Of a stretch of 64,000 nt of DNA, positions 46,956 through 58,012 are shown one piece after another (the stretch's first letter is position 1; the number at the start of each line of letters is the position of its first letter). Position numbers and translations under genes: made by a program. The notes below the pieces were generated by a model, which saw only the letters and a list, made by a program, of their open reading frames with translations, had not been told where the DNA came from and ran no database searches. Location of the stretch: the NCBI RefSeq assembly GCF_963924675.1, contig NC_089232.1, forward strand, positions 50,530,759 to 50,594,758. The letters run 5' to 3'. Source of the DNA: Phocoena phocoena (Eukaryota > Chordata > Mammalia > Artiodactyla > Phocoenidae).

Positions 46956-48191
46956 ATTGTTTTGAATAATCAAAACAATCTTGAGAAAGAAAAACAAAGC
47001 TGGAGGTATCACAATCCTCATTTCAAACTACACTACAAAGTTTAGTGATCAAAACAGTATGTTACTGGTATAAATACACACACATAGATCAATGGAATAG
47101 AAGAGAAATCTCAGAAATAAACCTACACTTACATGGTCATTTATTCAACAACAAAGGAAACAAGAATATGGAAAGGGGAAAAGACAGCCTCTTCAGTAAA
47201 TTGTGTCGGGAAAATTAGACAGATGTGTGCAATAGAAACTGTACTACATTCTCACACCATACACAAAAACCAACTCCAAATGAATTAAAGACTTAAATAT
47301 AAGACCTGAAACCATAAAACTCATAGAAGAAAGCATAAGCAGTATGCTCTTTGACATTGGTCTTAGCAATATTTTTTTGTATATGTCTCCTCAGGCAAGG
47401 AAAACAAAAGCAGAAATAAACAAGTGAGACTACATCAAACTAAAAAGCTTTTGCACGGCAAAGGAAACTATCAACAAAATGACAAGGCAGCCTACTGAGT
47501 GGAAGAAGATATTGGCAAACAATACATTTGTTAAGAGATTAATATCCAAAATACAGAAAAAACTCATAATCTCAACATCAAAAAAATAAACAACTCAACT
47601 AAGAATGGGCTGGGGACCTGAATAGACATTTTTTCCGAAGAAGGCATACAGATAGCCAACAGATACATGACAAGTTGCTTAACATCACTGATTTTCAGGG
47701 AAATGTGAATCAAAGCCACAATGAGATATCACCTTACACCTGTCAGAATGAACGTTATCAAGAAGACAGCAAATAATGAGTGTTGATGAGGATGTAAATT
47801 GGTGCAGCCACTATGGAAAACAGTATGGAGTTTCCTCAAAAAATTAAGAATAGAACTATCATATGATCCAACAATTCCACTTCTGGGTATTTATCCAAAG
47901 GAAATGAAATCACTATCTCAAAATGATATATGCACCTCTATGTTCATTGCAGCATTATTTACAGTAGCCATATATTGAAGCAAACTAAGTGTCCACCTAT
48001 GGTAAATGAATAAAGAAAATGTGATAGATATATAAACATATATAATGGAATATTAATACTTAGCCATAAGAAAGAATGAAATCTTGTCATTTGCAACAAC
48101 ATGGATGGACCTTGAGGGCATTATGCTAAGTGAAATAAGTCAGACAGAGAAAGATGAATACCATACGATCTCACTTAAATATGGACTCTTA

Positions 48192-48351
48192 CCGCCTGCT
48201 GATACAGGGCACACGGATTCGTGCCCCGGTCCGGGAAGATCCCACATGCCGCGGAGCAGCTGGGCCCGTGAGCCATGGCCGCTGAGCCTGCGCATCTGGA
48301 GCCTGTGCTCTGCAACGGGAGAGGCCACAACAGTGAGAGGCCCGCGTAGCA

Positions 48352-48406
<55 letters not shown>
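48192..48406 (+). mobile_element. 5'-truncated CHR-1-like SINE with (TA)n tail
   Basis: Starts at CCGCCTGCTGATACAGGGC, so the first 30-35 bp of the family, including the Pol III A box, are absent. The TSD TATGGACTCTTA is nevertheless perfect at 48180-48191 and 48407-48418. The tail is a (TA) run of about 50 bp (48357-48409) instead of poly(A). Confidence 0.92.
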
Positions 48407-48411
<5 letters not shown>

Positions 48412-49475
48412 ACTCTTAAAAAAAAGTAACTGAACTCAGAGATACAGAGAACAGTTTGGTGGTTACCAGAGGCAAAGAGTGGGATGATGGGTGAAATGAG
48501 TGGAAAAAAAAAAAAAAAAGAATGGCCAATAGAACACTGAAACTAAATGCTGGCAAGGATTTGGAATAGTAGGAATTCTCATTCATTACTGATGGAAATG
48601 GAAAATTGTACAGCCACTTTGGAAGACAGTTTAGTTTTGTGGTTTCCTACAAAATTAAACATCCTCTTACCATATAATCCAGCAATCATGCTTATTGGTA
48701 GTAACCCAGAGGAGTTAAAAACTTATGTCCACACAAAAACCTGCACACGGATGTTCATAGCAGATTTATTTATTATTGCCAAAACTTGGAAGCAACCAAA
48801 ATGTCCCTTAGTAGGTGAATGGGTAAGTAACTGTGGTACATCCAGACAATGCAATATTATTCAGGCTAGAAAGAAATGAACTACCAAGCCATGAAAAGAC
48901 AAGGAGGAAGCTTAAATGTATATTACTAAGTGAAAGAAGCCAACCTGAAAAGGCTATATGCTGTATGATTCCAACTATAATACATCCTGGGAAAGGCAAA
49001 TCTATGGAGATACTAAAAGATCAGTGATTTCCAGGAGTTTGGGGAGAAGGAGGGATGAATAGGTGGAGCATAGAAAAATCTTAGGGCAGTGGTACTACTC
49101 TGTGTGATACTATAATGGTAGATATGTGTCATTATACATTTGTCCAAGCCTATAGAATGTACAACACCAAGAGTGAACCGTAATGTAAACTATGGACTTT
49201 GGGTGATTATGATGTGTCCATGTAGGTTAATCAACTGCAACAAATGTGCCATTCTGTTGTGGGATGTTGGTAACGGGGGAGGCTATGCATATTTGGGGGC
49301 AGGGAGTAAATGGGAAGTCTATGTACCTTCTGTTCAGTTTTGCTGTGAGTCTAAAACTATTCTAAAACATAAAGTGTATTTTGCACATATAACACTTAAT
49401 GAATTCGTAGGTTTCACTGTACATGGATCATGTGGGAAGCCAGCTGTTTCATGGAGAATCTTCCACATATCAATA

Positions 49476-49972
49476 CAGAAAATCCCCAGCTTATGATGGT
49501 TCAACCTACAATTTTTCAACATTATGATGATGTGAAAACAATACACACTCAGTAGAAACCATACCTCGAATTTTGAATTTTGATCTTTTCCAGGGCTAGT
49601 GTTATGCAGTACCATACTCTCACATCCCGCTGGACAGGGCAGTGAGTGGAAGCTCCCAGTCAGCCATGCAATCACAAGGGTAACAACCAATACACTTATG
49701 ACCATTCTGTACCCATACAGTCATTCTGTTTTTCACTTTCAGTACAGTATTAAATAAATTACCAGAGACATTCAACATTTTAAAATAGGCTTTGTTAGAT
49801 GATTTTGCCCAACTGTAGGCTAATGTAAGTGTTTTGAGCATGTTTAAGGTAGGTTAGGCTAAGCTATGATGTTGGGTATGTTAGGTTAATTAAATGCATT
49901 TTTGACCAACAACATTTTCAACTTGTGATGGTTTAGCAGGACATAACCCCATTGTAAATCAAGGAAGATCTG
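49476..49972. mobile_element. Tigger-like DNA transposon, complete ends
   Basis: The left end CAGAAAATCCCCAGCTTATG pairs with the right end, whose reverse complement is CAGATCTTCCTTGATTTACA, as imperfect terminal inverted repeats. TA lies on both sides (49474-49475 and 49973-49974), the Tc1/mariner target duplication. At about 500 bp with no transposase frame it is a non-autonomous copy. Confidence 0.8.
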
Positions 49973-49974
49973 TA

Positions 49975-52556
49975 CGTGGAGCATTGTCTGTAGTCAGCTT
50001 CTCCAGAAAAGAATTCTCCAGTCTCCCACTGAGGTGGCATTATGCCAACTCTCAGAGTTTTGAAAGTGGAAAGAAGGAGTGGAACTGAGGATTCAGATAC
50101 TCTTTCAATCTGTCCTTTTTTTTCATTGTCACACCTCGTCCCTGCCCTTCATGGTCCTTGTGGATTTCCAAGTTTTTGTCCACCTCTCACTGTTGCACTC
50201 TGTGGTTCATAACTTTCTCCACTCTGTAGTCAATTGTCTCTCCCCCACTAGCTTTCTAACCTGCAAAAAATTGTTGGAATCTGTTGTGTGCTGATGTCTC
50301 CTCTCCTCCTTGTCTTTGAGTCCTTATATAATTTCCATCTCCATTATTTCCCGTCTTTTCACCTGCCAGAAATCAGTATGTCACTCTAAATTCCTCTAAA
50401 TTCTCATCCAGTTGCTCATCTAGTCTAAATTGATTGTTATATTCTAAATATCTCCTGCATACATACCCACAAATACTACTTTATATCTGGCCCTCCTCCT
50501 TGATCACTCAAAAAAAGAGACTGTAATTAAAGGGGGCGGGAAATCTCAAAGTGAGCACTTGCCTTTGTTTCTCAGTGCTGACCAAGAGCAAAAATGTCCC
50601 GATAGGAATGCTCCTGGCCATTTGGCTGGTGTCTTTTAACAGCGAGATGGTTGTTATAGCAAAATATCAGTATTTCTTGGGTAACTCATATCCTTTTATC
50701 CTGTGCTTATCAAAGAATTTCCTGGAATGACTGTTAGTTCTCACTTTCCTTCTTTCTGGGAAGAGCCTGGGTTGTATCGTTGGCAACTGTCCTTGAAAAA
50801 TAGCCAGTAAGTCTGGTGATTGGGAACCTTAGAACCTAATTACTCTCTGAGAGCTGTATCTGGTTGACCTGATGAACTGAAGCCCAGATCCTAGGTCCAT
50901 GATGACCCCGTGAAGTTCTGCTGCTTTAGGAAAATTCATCTATCCAGCAGACAACTCTCTCCCTCTCCCTCTACCACATTGACTACAGTACCAAATTCTG
51001 AAACTGCATTCATACAATATAACATCAAAGGATAGGCAGCATGGTTACAATACATGAAATAATCATGAAATAATCTGAGAAACTCTCTTTATGTCAGACT
51101 GATGGCTTCTTCTTTAGTGTGAAAATTAGTAGAGCCAACCACATGAACAAAATGTACACACAGCATTATCTCTGTATACACACATGCACATACAGAATTC
51201 ATATTTATACTCCTATCTCTAAGTTGCCCTTTCATAACACACTCCTAAAAACTTAAGACTCCTTTGGCTCTGCTGGTTGCCAAGGTCACTTTTACAGGAG
51301 TAAACACAATTTTGCTGGTTGACTCAGACAGAGAGAGCTTCATTTAGGACATTTTAAGTCCTCCATTGAGGAACCCTCCCCTTTCCTGAGGTCTTTCTTC
51401 CTGTCCATTCCCTCACCAACACCAGGCAGAAATGCACACTGCCAGCTACATAGCTGGCTCAAGGTCTGAAGAGCTCTATGTGGGAATCCTCAGTTAACAC
51501 ATGGAGCCCAAAAAGAAACAGGAAAAAAATCTCAAAGCTCAGCTGAATCCCAGAAGCCTACTCATTCCAATACTAACAGATGAGTAACAGAATAGGAAAG
51601 CAAGTGTCATGATCCCACCCCTCCCATTTTCCCTGGCTCCCTCTTCTGACCATTCTAGCCTCCCACTCTTCCCCCAATTCCTGCATCCGAAACAACTCTA
51701 ACACTTGTCTGAAGACCCAACATCTTTCACTTCTTGTTATAGTCAATATTACAGTCCTTGAGCCAACTAAGGCTATACTAAAACTGAAAGGCTTTTCTCT
51801 TTTTTTTAACGATGAGATAAAAGATCTTTGGAAAAGTTCAGTACTCCTTCCAGGAGGACAGCAGTGCCTTAAAATGGCACAACCTACAAAGCCAGGGCCT
51901 CCCTTTGAGCCCTTCTGGTTTGGTTCAGTGGTCAGTAAAAGAGTGTAGGTCAATAGGGCCACATGTTAACCCTGGGCACAATTTTTATGTCTCTAAACTC
52001 CAAATTTTTAATTTGTTCTTTTTAAAAAAATATTTTCTCTGTCTTGCTCCCTAATATGAAATGAACAGAAGGACTTATACTTTGAGATCTGGCTGGGCCT
52101 TTGAATATACTGTATGTTTCTCCCCACATTTCCGTAGAGGCAAAACTCAGTCTCTTTGCTAGTTTTTCCAGGAAATCCACTCATGCCAAATTTTAGTGAC
52201 TTTAGTCAAATTTACTTAAGCTTTGGTGAAATTACAAGAAGAGGATCTCACCACAAAATGAAGAATCTTTTCCCCTCTCTCCAGTCCTCCTCCCTGCTGC
52301 TCTCCCTCCTCTCTGCCCAGCACCCCCACCCCTCTAAATTTCTCACTTGATTGGGCATAGTAGTTTCCCTCTCTCTGAAACTGTAACGCTGATATCCAGA
52401 CCCTACGTGGGGGTAGAGTGGTTGGGGAAGTAGGAAGTAGGGCTTAGATTCTACCCTAACTTTGCATTAGCATATTCATCAAAATGTTCAGGAAAACAAA
52501 AGCCTCTTCATTAACATAATCCACTTTCTTTGGGGCACAGTCATATTACAGATAGC
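49975..52556. other. Unassigned DNA
   Basis: About 2.6 kb without a repeat I can name with confidence; 50090-50490 is pyrimidine-rich and could be an L2 relic. The longest open frame is a 129-codon minus-strand frame (51573-51962) without a recognisable domain or supporting context. Confidence 0.5.
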
Positions 52557-52570
52557 AAAATCTTTTCCCT

Positions 52571-52767
52571 GGGGCTTCCCTGGTGGCGCAGTGGTTGAGA
52601 GTCCACCTGCCAATCGATGCAGGGGACACGGGTTCGTGCCCCGGTCCGGGAAGATCACACATGTCATGGAGCGGCTGGGCCCGTGAGCCATGGCCGCTGA
52701 GCCTGTGCGTCCGGAGCCTGTGCTCCGCAACGGGAGAGGCCACAACAGTGAGAGGCCCGTGTACCGC
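52571..52767 (+). mobile_element. CHR-1-like SINE
   Basis: GGGCTTCCCTGGTGGCGCAG to GTGTACCGCAAA with almost no poly(A). The TSD is AAAATCTTTTCCCT (52557-52570) and AAAAACCTTTTCCCT (52768-52782). The sequence is close to the family consensus, suggesting a young insertion, apart from a small internal ATCG duplication near 52615. Confidence 0.93.
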
Positions 52768-52814
52768 AAAAACCTTTTCCCTTATATCAGATGTATAGAT
52801 GTGATATAGATATA

Positions 52815-52948
52815 GATTTCTATTGTTACCCAGACATTTATAGGTAGGTAGGTAGATAGATAGATAGACAGATACCCATACATTTATATCTATCAGTCTA
52901 TCTATCTATCTATCTATCTATCTACCTATCTATGTAACAATAGAAATC
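52815..52948. repeat. 134-bp quasi-palindrome of GATA/TATC repeats
   Basis: The outer arms GATTTCTATTGTTAC (52815-52829) and GTAACAATAGAAATC (52934-52948) are perfect reverse complements. Inside, GGTA/GATA repeats (about 52852-52874) face TATC/TACC repeats (about 52888-52931), which can pair too. It could form a large hairpin or cruciform. Confidence 0.85.
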
Positions 52949-52951
52949 ACC

Positions 52952-52990
52952 TTTGACTCTGGGCCTAAACAAACTGGGCCCAGAGTCAAA
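52952..52990. repeat. Perfect 14-bp hairpin
   Basis: TTTGACTCTGGGCC (52952-52965) and GGCCCAGAGTCAAA (52977-52990) are exact reverse complements with an 11-nt loop. It sits 3 bp from the larger palindrome. It lacks a U-tract and is not interpreted as a terminator. Confidence 0.85.
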
Positions 52991-53072
52991 ACAGTTTGGA
53001 AAACTGTTTGGAAACAAACTGTTTGGAAAACTGTTTGGAAACAAACTGTTTGGAAAACTGTTTTGGAAACAA
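52988..53072. repeat. 27-bp minisatellite
   Basis: About three copies of a 27-bp unit built from a 15-mer ACTGTTTGGAAACAA plus a 12-mer ACTGTTTGGAAA. The left edge also forms a short hairpin (AAACAGTTT, GGA, AAACTGTTT). The array is too short for, and has no other feature of, a CRISPR or centromeric satellite. Confidence 0.85.
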
Positions 53073-53079
53073 ACTCTCT

Positions 53080-53674
53080 TTCCTCTTGGGATCTTGCTTG
53101 TTCTCTTTGGAGAAAATTGATGTTTTGGGGCAGAGCTGTTGCTCATCACTCTGCCTCCTGGTAACTGGAGCCACTGCTACCCCTGTTTCTTCTCACCAGG
53201 GGCTATCCTACTCCCCAGGCCCTGCCCAGTGGTAGAACATGTGTCCCATGTAGCCACCAGTGATGTTTTCCTAAGGTGGGGGAGGTCTCCATCACTCATT
53301 CAGCCTTATGACTTTTACTGCTCTGGTCCTTAAACAAGTCCTCCTGTTACAACTCTTCTATGTTACTTGATCTCAATTTCTAAGTGGTTCTTCTCTTTGA
53401 AGGATACCCCTTAGTGTTGCATACAAAAAAAATCCCTTAATACCAACCTTTATGCACTATTTCAAGGCCAAGTCCCACAGCCTTGCCTCTCTCCTACTTC
53501 AGTGTGCATCCATGCCTCTTTCTGATGTGTGCGGGGTGATGGGGATACAATACTGTTAATTCTGGCTTCCTGGGCATCTCCCCAGCCATCCACCTCAAAA
53601 CCTCTCTGTTTCTCCCAGGATTTCTGTGTCTGTTGGCTCTTCATGCAAATAAGATTCTTCAAAGAATTCTGACA
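53080..53674. other. Unassigned DNA
   Basis: No repeat or gene is recognised. Open frames of 60-80 codons occur without domains. Confidence 0.45.
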
Positions 53675-53682
53675 TTCTAGAA

Positions 53683-53955
53683 CAGTGCCATCTAATAGAA
53701 ACTAGCAGCCACATTTTTTTAAAAAAAAAAACTAAACAAATGAAATTAATTCTAATAATACTTAACTCTATATTAAAAATACTATTATTTCAACAAATGA
53801 TCAATATAAAACATTTAAATGAGATGAGTTTTGGTACTAAATCTTTGAAATCTAGTATGCACTTTACACTTACAGCACATCTCAATTCAGACAAGCCATA
53901 TTACAAGTGCTCCATAGCCATAGGTGACTAGTCGCTGTCATATTGGACAGCACAG
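53683..53955. mobile_element. hAT-type MITE
   Basis: The left CAGTGCCATCTAATAGAAA and the right end, whose reverse complement is CTGTGCTGTCCAATATGAC, form terminal inverted repeats. The flanking 8-mers TTCTAGAA (53675-53682) and TCCTAGAG (53956-53963) agree at 6 of 8 bases, as for an old hAT duplication. The internal CACTTACAGCACATCTCAAT is typical of a Charlie-group MITE. Confidence 0.75.
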
Positions 53956-54029
53956 TCCTAGAGTTTCAAGTATAGGTTTGTAAACAGGCCCCTGTCACGT
54001 ATACAAAATATGCACAGATGTATCAAGTA

Positions 54030-54254
54030 CAAACTTCTCAGCTGAGCTTTTAAGGCCCTCTGTAATGTGCCCCACCATTGCAATCAGGCTGATCTCCTTG
54101 TTGGTGCTCGTTACTCCATGTTCATTCCTGCCTCTATGCTTGAAATTTGCTGTTCCTCTAGCCAATGACCCTCTCTCTTTTCCCTTTTCTGTTCTAACTC
54201 CCAGCCCAGCTACATTCCATCTCTTCCTGGACTACAGTAGTTCCTACTGCTCTT
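54030..54254 (+). mobile_element. L2 fragment
   Basis: TTTTAAGGCCCTCTGTAATG, then TTTGCTGTTCCTCTAGCC in L2 sense order. A further L2-like piece lies beyond the SINE on the right, so the SINE may have split one L2. Confidence 0.55.
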
Positions 54255-54269
54255 TCTTCAGAACTTTTT

Positions 54270-54484
54270 TTTTTTTTTTTTTTTTTTTTTATGCGTTACG
54301 CGGGCCTCTCACTGTTGTGGCCTCTCCCGTTGCGGAGGACAGGCTCCGGACGCGCAGGCTCAGCGGCCATGGCTCACGGGCCCAGCCGCTCCGCGGCATG
54401 CGGGATCTTCCCAGACCGGGGCACGAACCCGTGTCCCCTGCACCGGCAGGCGGACTCTCAACCACTGCGCCACCAGGGAAGCCC
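54270..54484 (-). mobile_element. CHR-1-like SINE, near consensus
   Basis: A T run of over 20 bases, then GCGTTACGCGGGCCTCTCAC and, at the right, GCGCCACCAGGGAAGCCC. The TSD TCTTCAGAACTTTTT is perfect at 54255-54269 and 54485-54499. Many CpGs are retained (for example CTCCGGACGCGCAGG), which suggests a recent insertion. Confidence 0.95.
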
Positions 54485-54539
54485 TCTTCAGAACTTTTTA
54501 TGGTAATTATTTACAGGCAGAAAATAGTTAATTTCTAAA

Positions 54540-54725
54540 ATTTAGAAGTTACTTTGATTCTATTGTCTTCCTATTATTTGCTGTTATAGAGGAAATTCTT
54601 CTCTCCATCAAAACTTGGAGCCCTTTCAGAAAAATACCCGTGTTGTGTATTATACTTCTCAGTCACCCATACCATCTAGCCTAGCACAGAGCCCACAGTA
54701 CATACTAAGAATGCTTTTTAGTGAC
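54540..54725 (+). mobile_element. L2 3' end fragment
   Basis: ATCTAGCCTAGCACAGAGCC followed by CACAGTACATACTAAGAATG resembles the L2 terminus (CCTAGCACAGTGCCTGGCAC). Diverged. Confidence 0.5.
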
Positions 54726-54889
54726 TTAATATGCTATTAGATGTAGTTTTTATGCCATTTTATTTGTACCTTGTCTCTCCAGTTAGATTTAAAATTCCTC
54801 CCAAACCATATGGTTGTTCTTTTTTATCTCCCAAATCACTTAACACAAATTCTACTAGGATTTAAATATCTGAGTTTGGCCAAAATTGC

Positions 54890-55090
54890 AAAGTACTTGA
54901 CAGATTAATACTTGGCAGGTGCTTTTGCTTCCCTAGTCTCACTTGATTCTCAAGACAATCCTTTGACGTAGGACTTACTGATATCATTGTCACCTTATAA
55001 ATGGTCAATGTGAGGCTCAGAAAAGTTGATTTTCTAGAAATCACATATTGAGGAAATGCTAAAGAGCCCAAACATCTAAGTACAAATGGG
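54890..55090 (-). mobile_element. MIR SINE
   Basis: Reverse-complement MIR: TTGATTCTCAAGACAATCCT, GTCACCTTATAAATGGTCAA, GTGAGGCTCAGAAAAGTTGA. Confidence 0.7.
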
Positions 55091-57055
55091 AGACCTTGCT
55101 TTCCAAATCAGTGGTTACCACCTGTATCTCTCTTACATCTCAGCATTACTCCCTCCAAATTAGAGTAGAACCAGGGGTTTTGTTTTGCTTGGTTTTTATA
55201 ATTAATATTCTCCAGGAGATTATTCAGCATCTGGCCCTGCCATGTCCAAGAATAAGCATTTGGGAACTACTCCTCAGACAATGCTATGTAAAAGACAGCT
55301 CTCTTCTCTGCTCCTGTGGGGAGAATTTCCAGGTCAAGGCATCTTTACAATGGATCACCTCCACCTGCTTCTCTACCCTGGCCTGAAAAGAGAAAGGAGT
55401 ACAAAAATTGTTAAATATGTGTGAATGAATACTATTCGGTAATAGTTCTATCTAGGTGTAAGCGCTCATGTTTATTGCTCCAAAAAATCCAGTGATAATA
55501 GTTCAGAACTTTGAGCCACACATCCTCCCTCCACCCAGAGTGCCCACACCCATTAAAAGCAGCATTATTAAAAACAGCAGCTACTGGGCGTGCTTAGAAA
55601 CAGCTCTTCTTAAGTAAATAACTTGGAATGTTTTTATTTTAGAATATCAAAGGGAGTCTGGACCACATTATGGCTAATTGACTACATATTTCCATGAGCA
55701 GAAATGAAGCTATATTTTAGTTGTAAGGATACCAACCTCATTGTCTTTAATGCTGGTTACCAGCTTTTTAAAAAAAAGATGAGAGAAAGAGAAGAAACAA
55801 AAAGTGAATTATACACTGAATTTCAGCCTGACAAATCTTAGCTCCAATTCTAGAACATGGAGGTTATGGGGAATGTAGCACATACACTTTGGCCTAATTA
55901 CAGCAACTGCAACCATGCTGCCCTTGAGGGAGGTGGTTAAAGCAGCCTAGATGACTAGAAAACAAGGAATTGTGAAAGTTGAGAGGAATGAAGAGTCATT
56001 TCTGAAATTAAGAAGCACTTATAGCAAAGTTGATCTGTTTTAATGATTTGCATAATTGTTTTTGTACTACATGCAAGTTAGGCTTAATAAGCATTATTTA
56101 TTTTAGAGCCTAACCAATCATTTCTGGGCTTAGCTAGGGGAGGGGAGTCTAAGAGTGGGGTGGAGAATTCCCAGTGCAAGCCCCAACCCCTGCAGCCCCC
56201 TCACTGCCCATTATCTCAGGGGAGGACCCCAAGTGAAGCCGCACCTAGCACCCCATCCTCCCAGTGGTTCTCTTCCCTGTTTATTCTGCTGGTGAGAAAA
56301 TGGCCCAGCTGGAGACTTCTAAAGCCGCTAAGCTGTGGGTGGCCTTGATTAAATGCTCTAGGAAGAAAAGAGGAAAATTTTGATTTTCCAGAAAGCTTGG
56401 ATAATGAGTCTTTCTTGGTGGTGGACACTTACCAGATAACTGAGAATTTACTTCTTTAAGCCCCAAACTTTTTATTTTAACCAGTTCAAATGGAAATCTA
56501 CACCAAATATTTTGTACTATTCCTTGGGTTCTTAAAAAATGGACACAAGTTAACATTTTCTTGACTGAGTCACAATATTATAATCTATTACATTGACTTG
56601 TAATAGAAATTCAATAGAAAGATGACCTCAGAGGTTGCTGAGACAAGTAAGATGGTTGATTCCTATATTAAATGACCCAGATTTATATACATGTAAGTCC
56701 TTGTAATGGCTTTTTATAGTTTTTCTGAAAACCTCCCTCTCTATTGTCAGTGTACTTAACACTAGCAGTCCCTTCTCTCTCTTTTAAACTGCTACATTCT
56801 GGAAATTAGAATAACTAGGATGTAAAGTAAAGGTAAAAAGGCTCTGACGGAGGACATAAGGGACAGCAAATAGGACTTTATTGAGTCCTACCAAATTTCT
56901 TCATTCAGGCCAACTTTCTGTATTACTTTCTATGTTGGGAGATTGTCAACTGAATTTTGGAAAGGTGAGAAATTATTGTAACTACTCCAAGGAAGTTGAT
57001 TTGAAAATTCAGAAGAATGCTAAGGTGAGATACGAATTTCCCACACAGTATTTAT
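55091..57055. other. Repeat-poor block, candidate conserved non-coding DNA
   Basis: About 2 kb with no recognised mobile element and no supported gene. The part 55540-56150 is AT-rich with many homeodomain-type cores (TAATTG, TAATTA-like) and a perfect POU octamer. Short open frames around 56160-56560 have no domain. Confidence 0.45.
56046..56053 (-). promoter_or_regulatory. POU octamer motif
   Basis: ATTTGCAT is the exact reverse complement of the octamer ATGCAAAT. It is followed at once by AATTG (a homeodomain core). An 8-bp match alone is expected by chance in tens of kb, so weight rests on the repeat-poor context. Confidence 0.3.
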
Positions 57056-57540
57056 AATAACATGATTTTTCTGAAGACAAAAGCAATACATGCCAATTTT
57101 TAAATATTTAAATCTTATAGATACATGCAATGTGGAAAATGAGAGCCCCTCCTTTTATCTCCACCTTCGCCGTGAAATAACTATTTATGAAAAGTACATA
57201 AATGTTTTTTCTATCCACATACTACCCTGTTATTAAGACTTTTTAAAAGATAAATTTAGTATCATACACTACTCAAGTGCCTTACAACTTGATCTTTCAA
57301 CTTACCAATTAATTTTAAATGTCTTCTGAATGCATACATATTTAGTTACTTTATTGCTTTTAACCACAGTTTAGTATTCCATTAAGGAAGCATCATAATT
57401 TATTTAAACAGTTCTCTACTGATGGATATTTGGATAGTATCCAGTTTTTCAACATTACAGTCAACAATGAAATGTACATCTTGCATAGGTATAATTGAGT
57501 ATTGGGGTAGAATAAATTCTTAGGTGTGGAATGTGACTTT

Positions 57541-58012
57541 TGTATTAGTTTGTTAAGGCTGCTGTAACAAAGTACCACAAATTGGGTGACTTAAAACAAC
57601 AGAAATGTATTGTCTCATAGCTCTGAAGGATAGAAATCCAAAATCAAGATGTCAGGGCCATGCTCCCTCTAAAAGGTGTAGGGGAGCCCTTCCTTGCCTC
57701 ATACTAGCCTCTGGTAGTTTGCTGGCAATCTTTGGTGTTCCTTGCCTTGCAGCTACATAACTCCAATCTGTGCCTTCAGCATCACATAACGTTCTCCCTC
57801 TGTATCTGTCTTCACATGGCTACCATCTTACAAGACTCCAGTTATATCGGATTAGGGGCCAACCCCACCCCAGTATAACCTAATCTTGGCTAATTACATC
57901 GGCAACCACTTTATTGCAAATAAGATCACATTCTGAGGTGCTGGGGTTAGGACTTTAACATATCTCTTTTGGGGGGAGTTGGGTGGAGAATGACAAAATT
58001 TAACCCATAACA
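57541..58012 (+). mobile_element. MLT1-like solo LTR
   Basis: TGTATTAGTTTGTTAAGGCT at the left and TTTAACCCATAACA at the right. Internal ACAAAGTACCACAAATTGGG, CTGGTAGTTTGCTGGCAATC and AATAAGATCACATTCTGAGG are in MLT1 order. About 470 bp, no internal region attached. L1 sequence continues on both sides. Confidence 0.87.

Larger units (their letters stand above)
42321..48519 (+). mobile_element. L1 with 5' UTR, defective ORF2
   Basis: Starts with GGTGGCCATGATGGAGTAGG, the L1 5' UTR start, and ends in A16 at 48504-48519. The 5' UTR runs to about 43280 and ORF1-derived sequence to about 44215. The ORF2 endonuclease region begins near 44920 (ACTTTAAATGTAAATGAACT). At about 46561 (AGCTGGATGCAAAATTAATA) the sequence jumps from the end of the endonuclease/linker region to a point after the reverse-transcriptase core; by comparison with mammalian L1s I estimate 1.2-1.3 kb is missing. 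Stops are frequent. Four SINEs and a tRNA half lie inside. Confidence 0.8.
39985..49385 (+). mobile_element. Older L1 (L1MA-like) hosting a second L1
   Basis: The left part (39985-42310) starts in the 5' UTR/ORF1 region and jumps at about 40950-40970 into ORF2. The translation includes the reverse-transcriptase box FVDDM (41180-41194), in line with the FADD-type active site. The sequence stops near GAAAGAATTGATAG. The right part (48520-49385) resumes with GAATGGCCAAT, the ORF2 tail and a 3' UTR ending near CTAAAACATAAAGTG. A second L1 occupies 42321-48519. Many stops and internal deletions make it inactive. Confidence 0.7.

Noticed and set aside
51573..51962. A 129-codon minus-strand frame as a possible small gene
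   Set aside because: No domain, no promoter or splice context, and no recognised homology; its length is within chance expectation for 64 kb.
52952..52990. A transcription terminator hairpin
   Set aside because: The GC-rich stem lacks a T run, and the genome is eukaryotic. It is better read as part of a palindrome cluster.
52988..53072. A CRISPR-like repeat array
   Set aside because: The units are contiguous with no unique spacers, and the genome is mammalian. It is a minisatellite.
54065..54538. A 157-codon plus-strand open frame
   Set aside because: It consists of L2, a poly(T) tract (read as Phe) and reverse SINE sequence.
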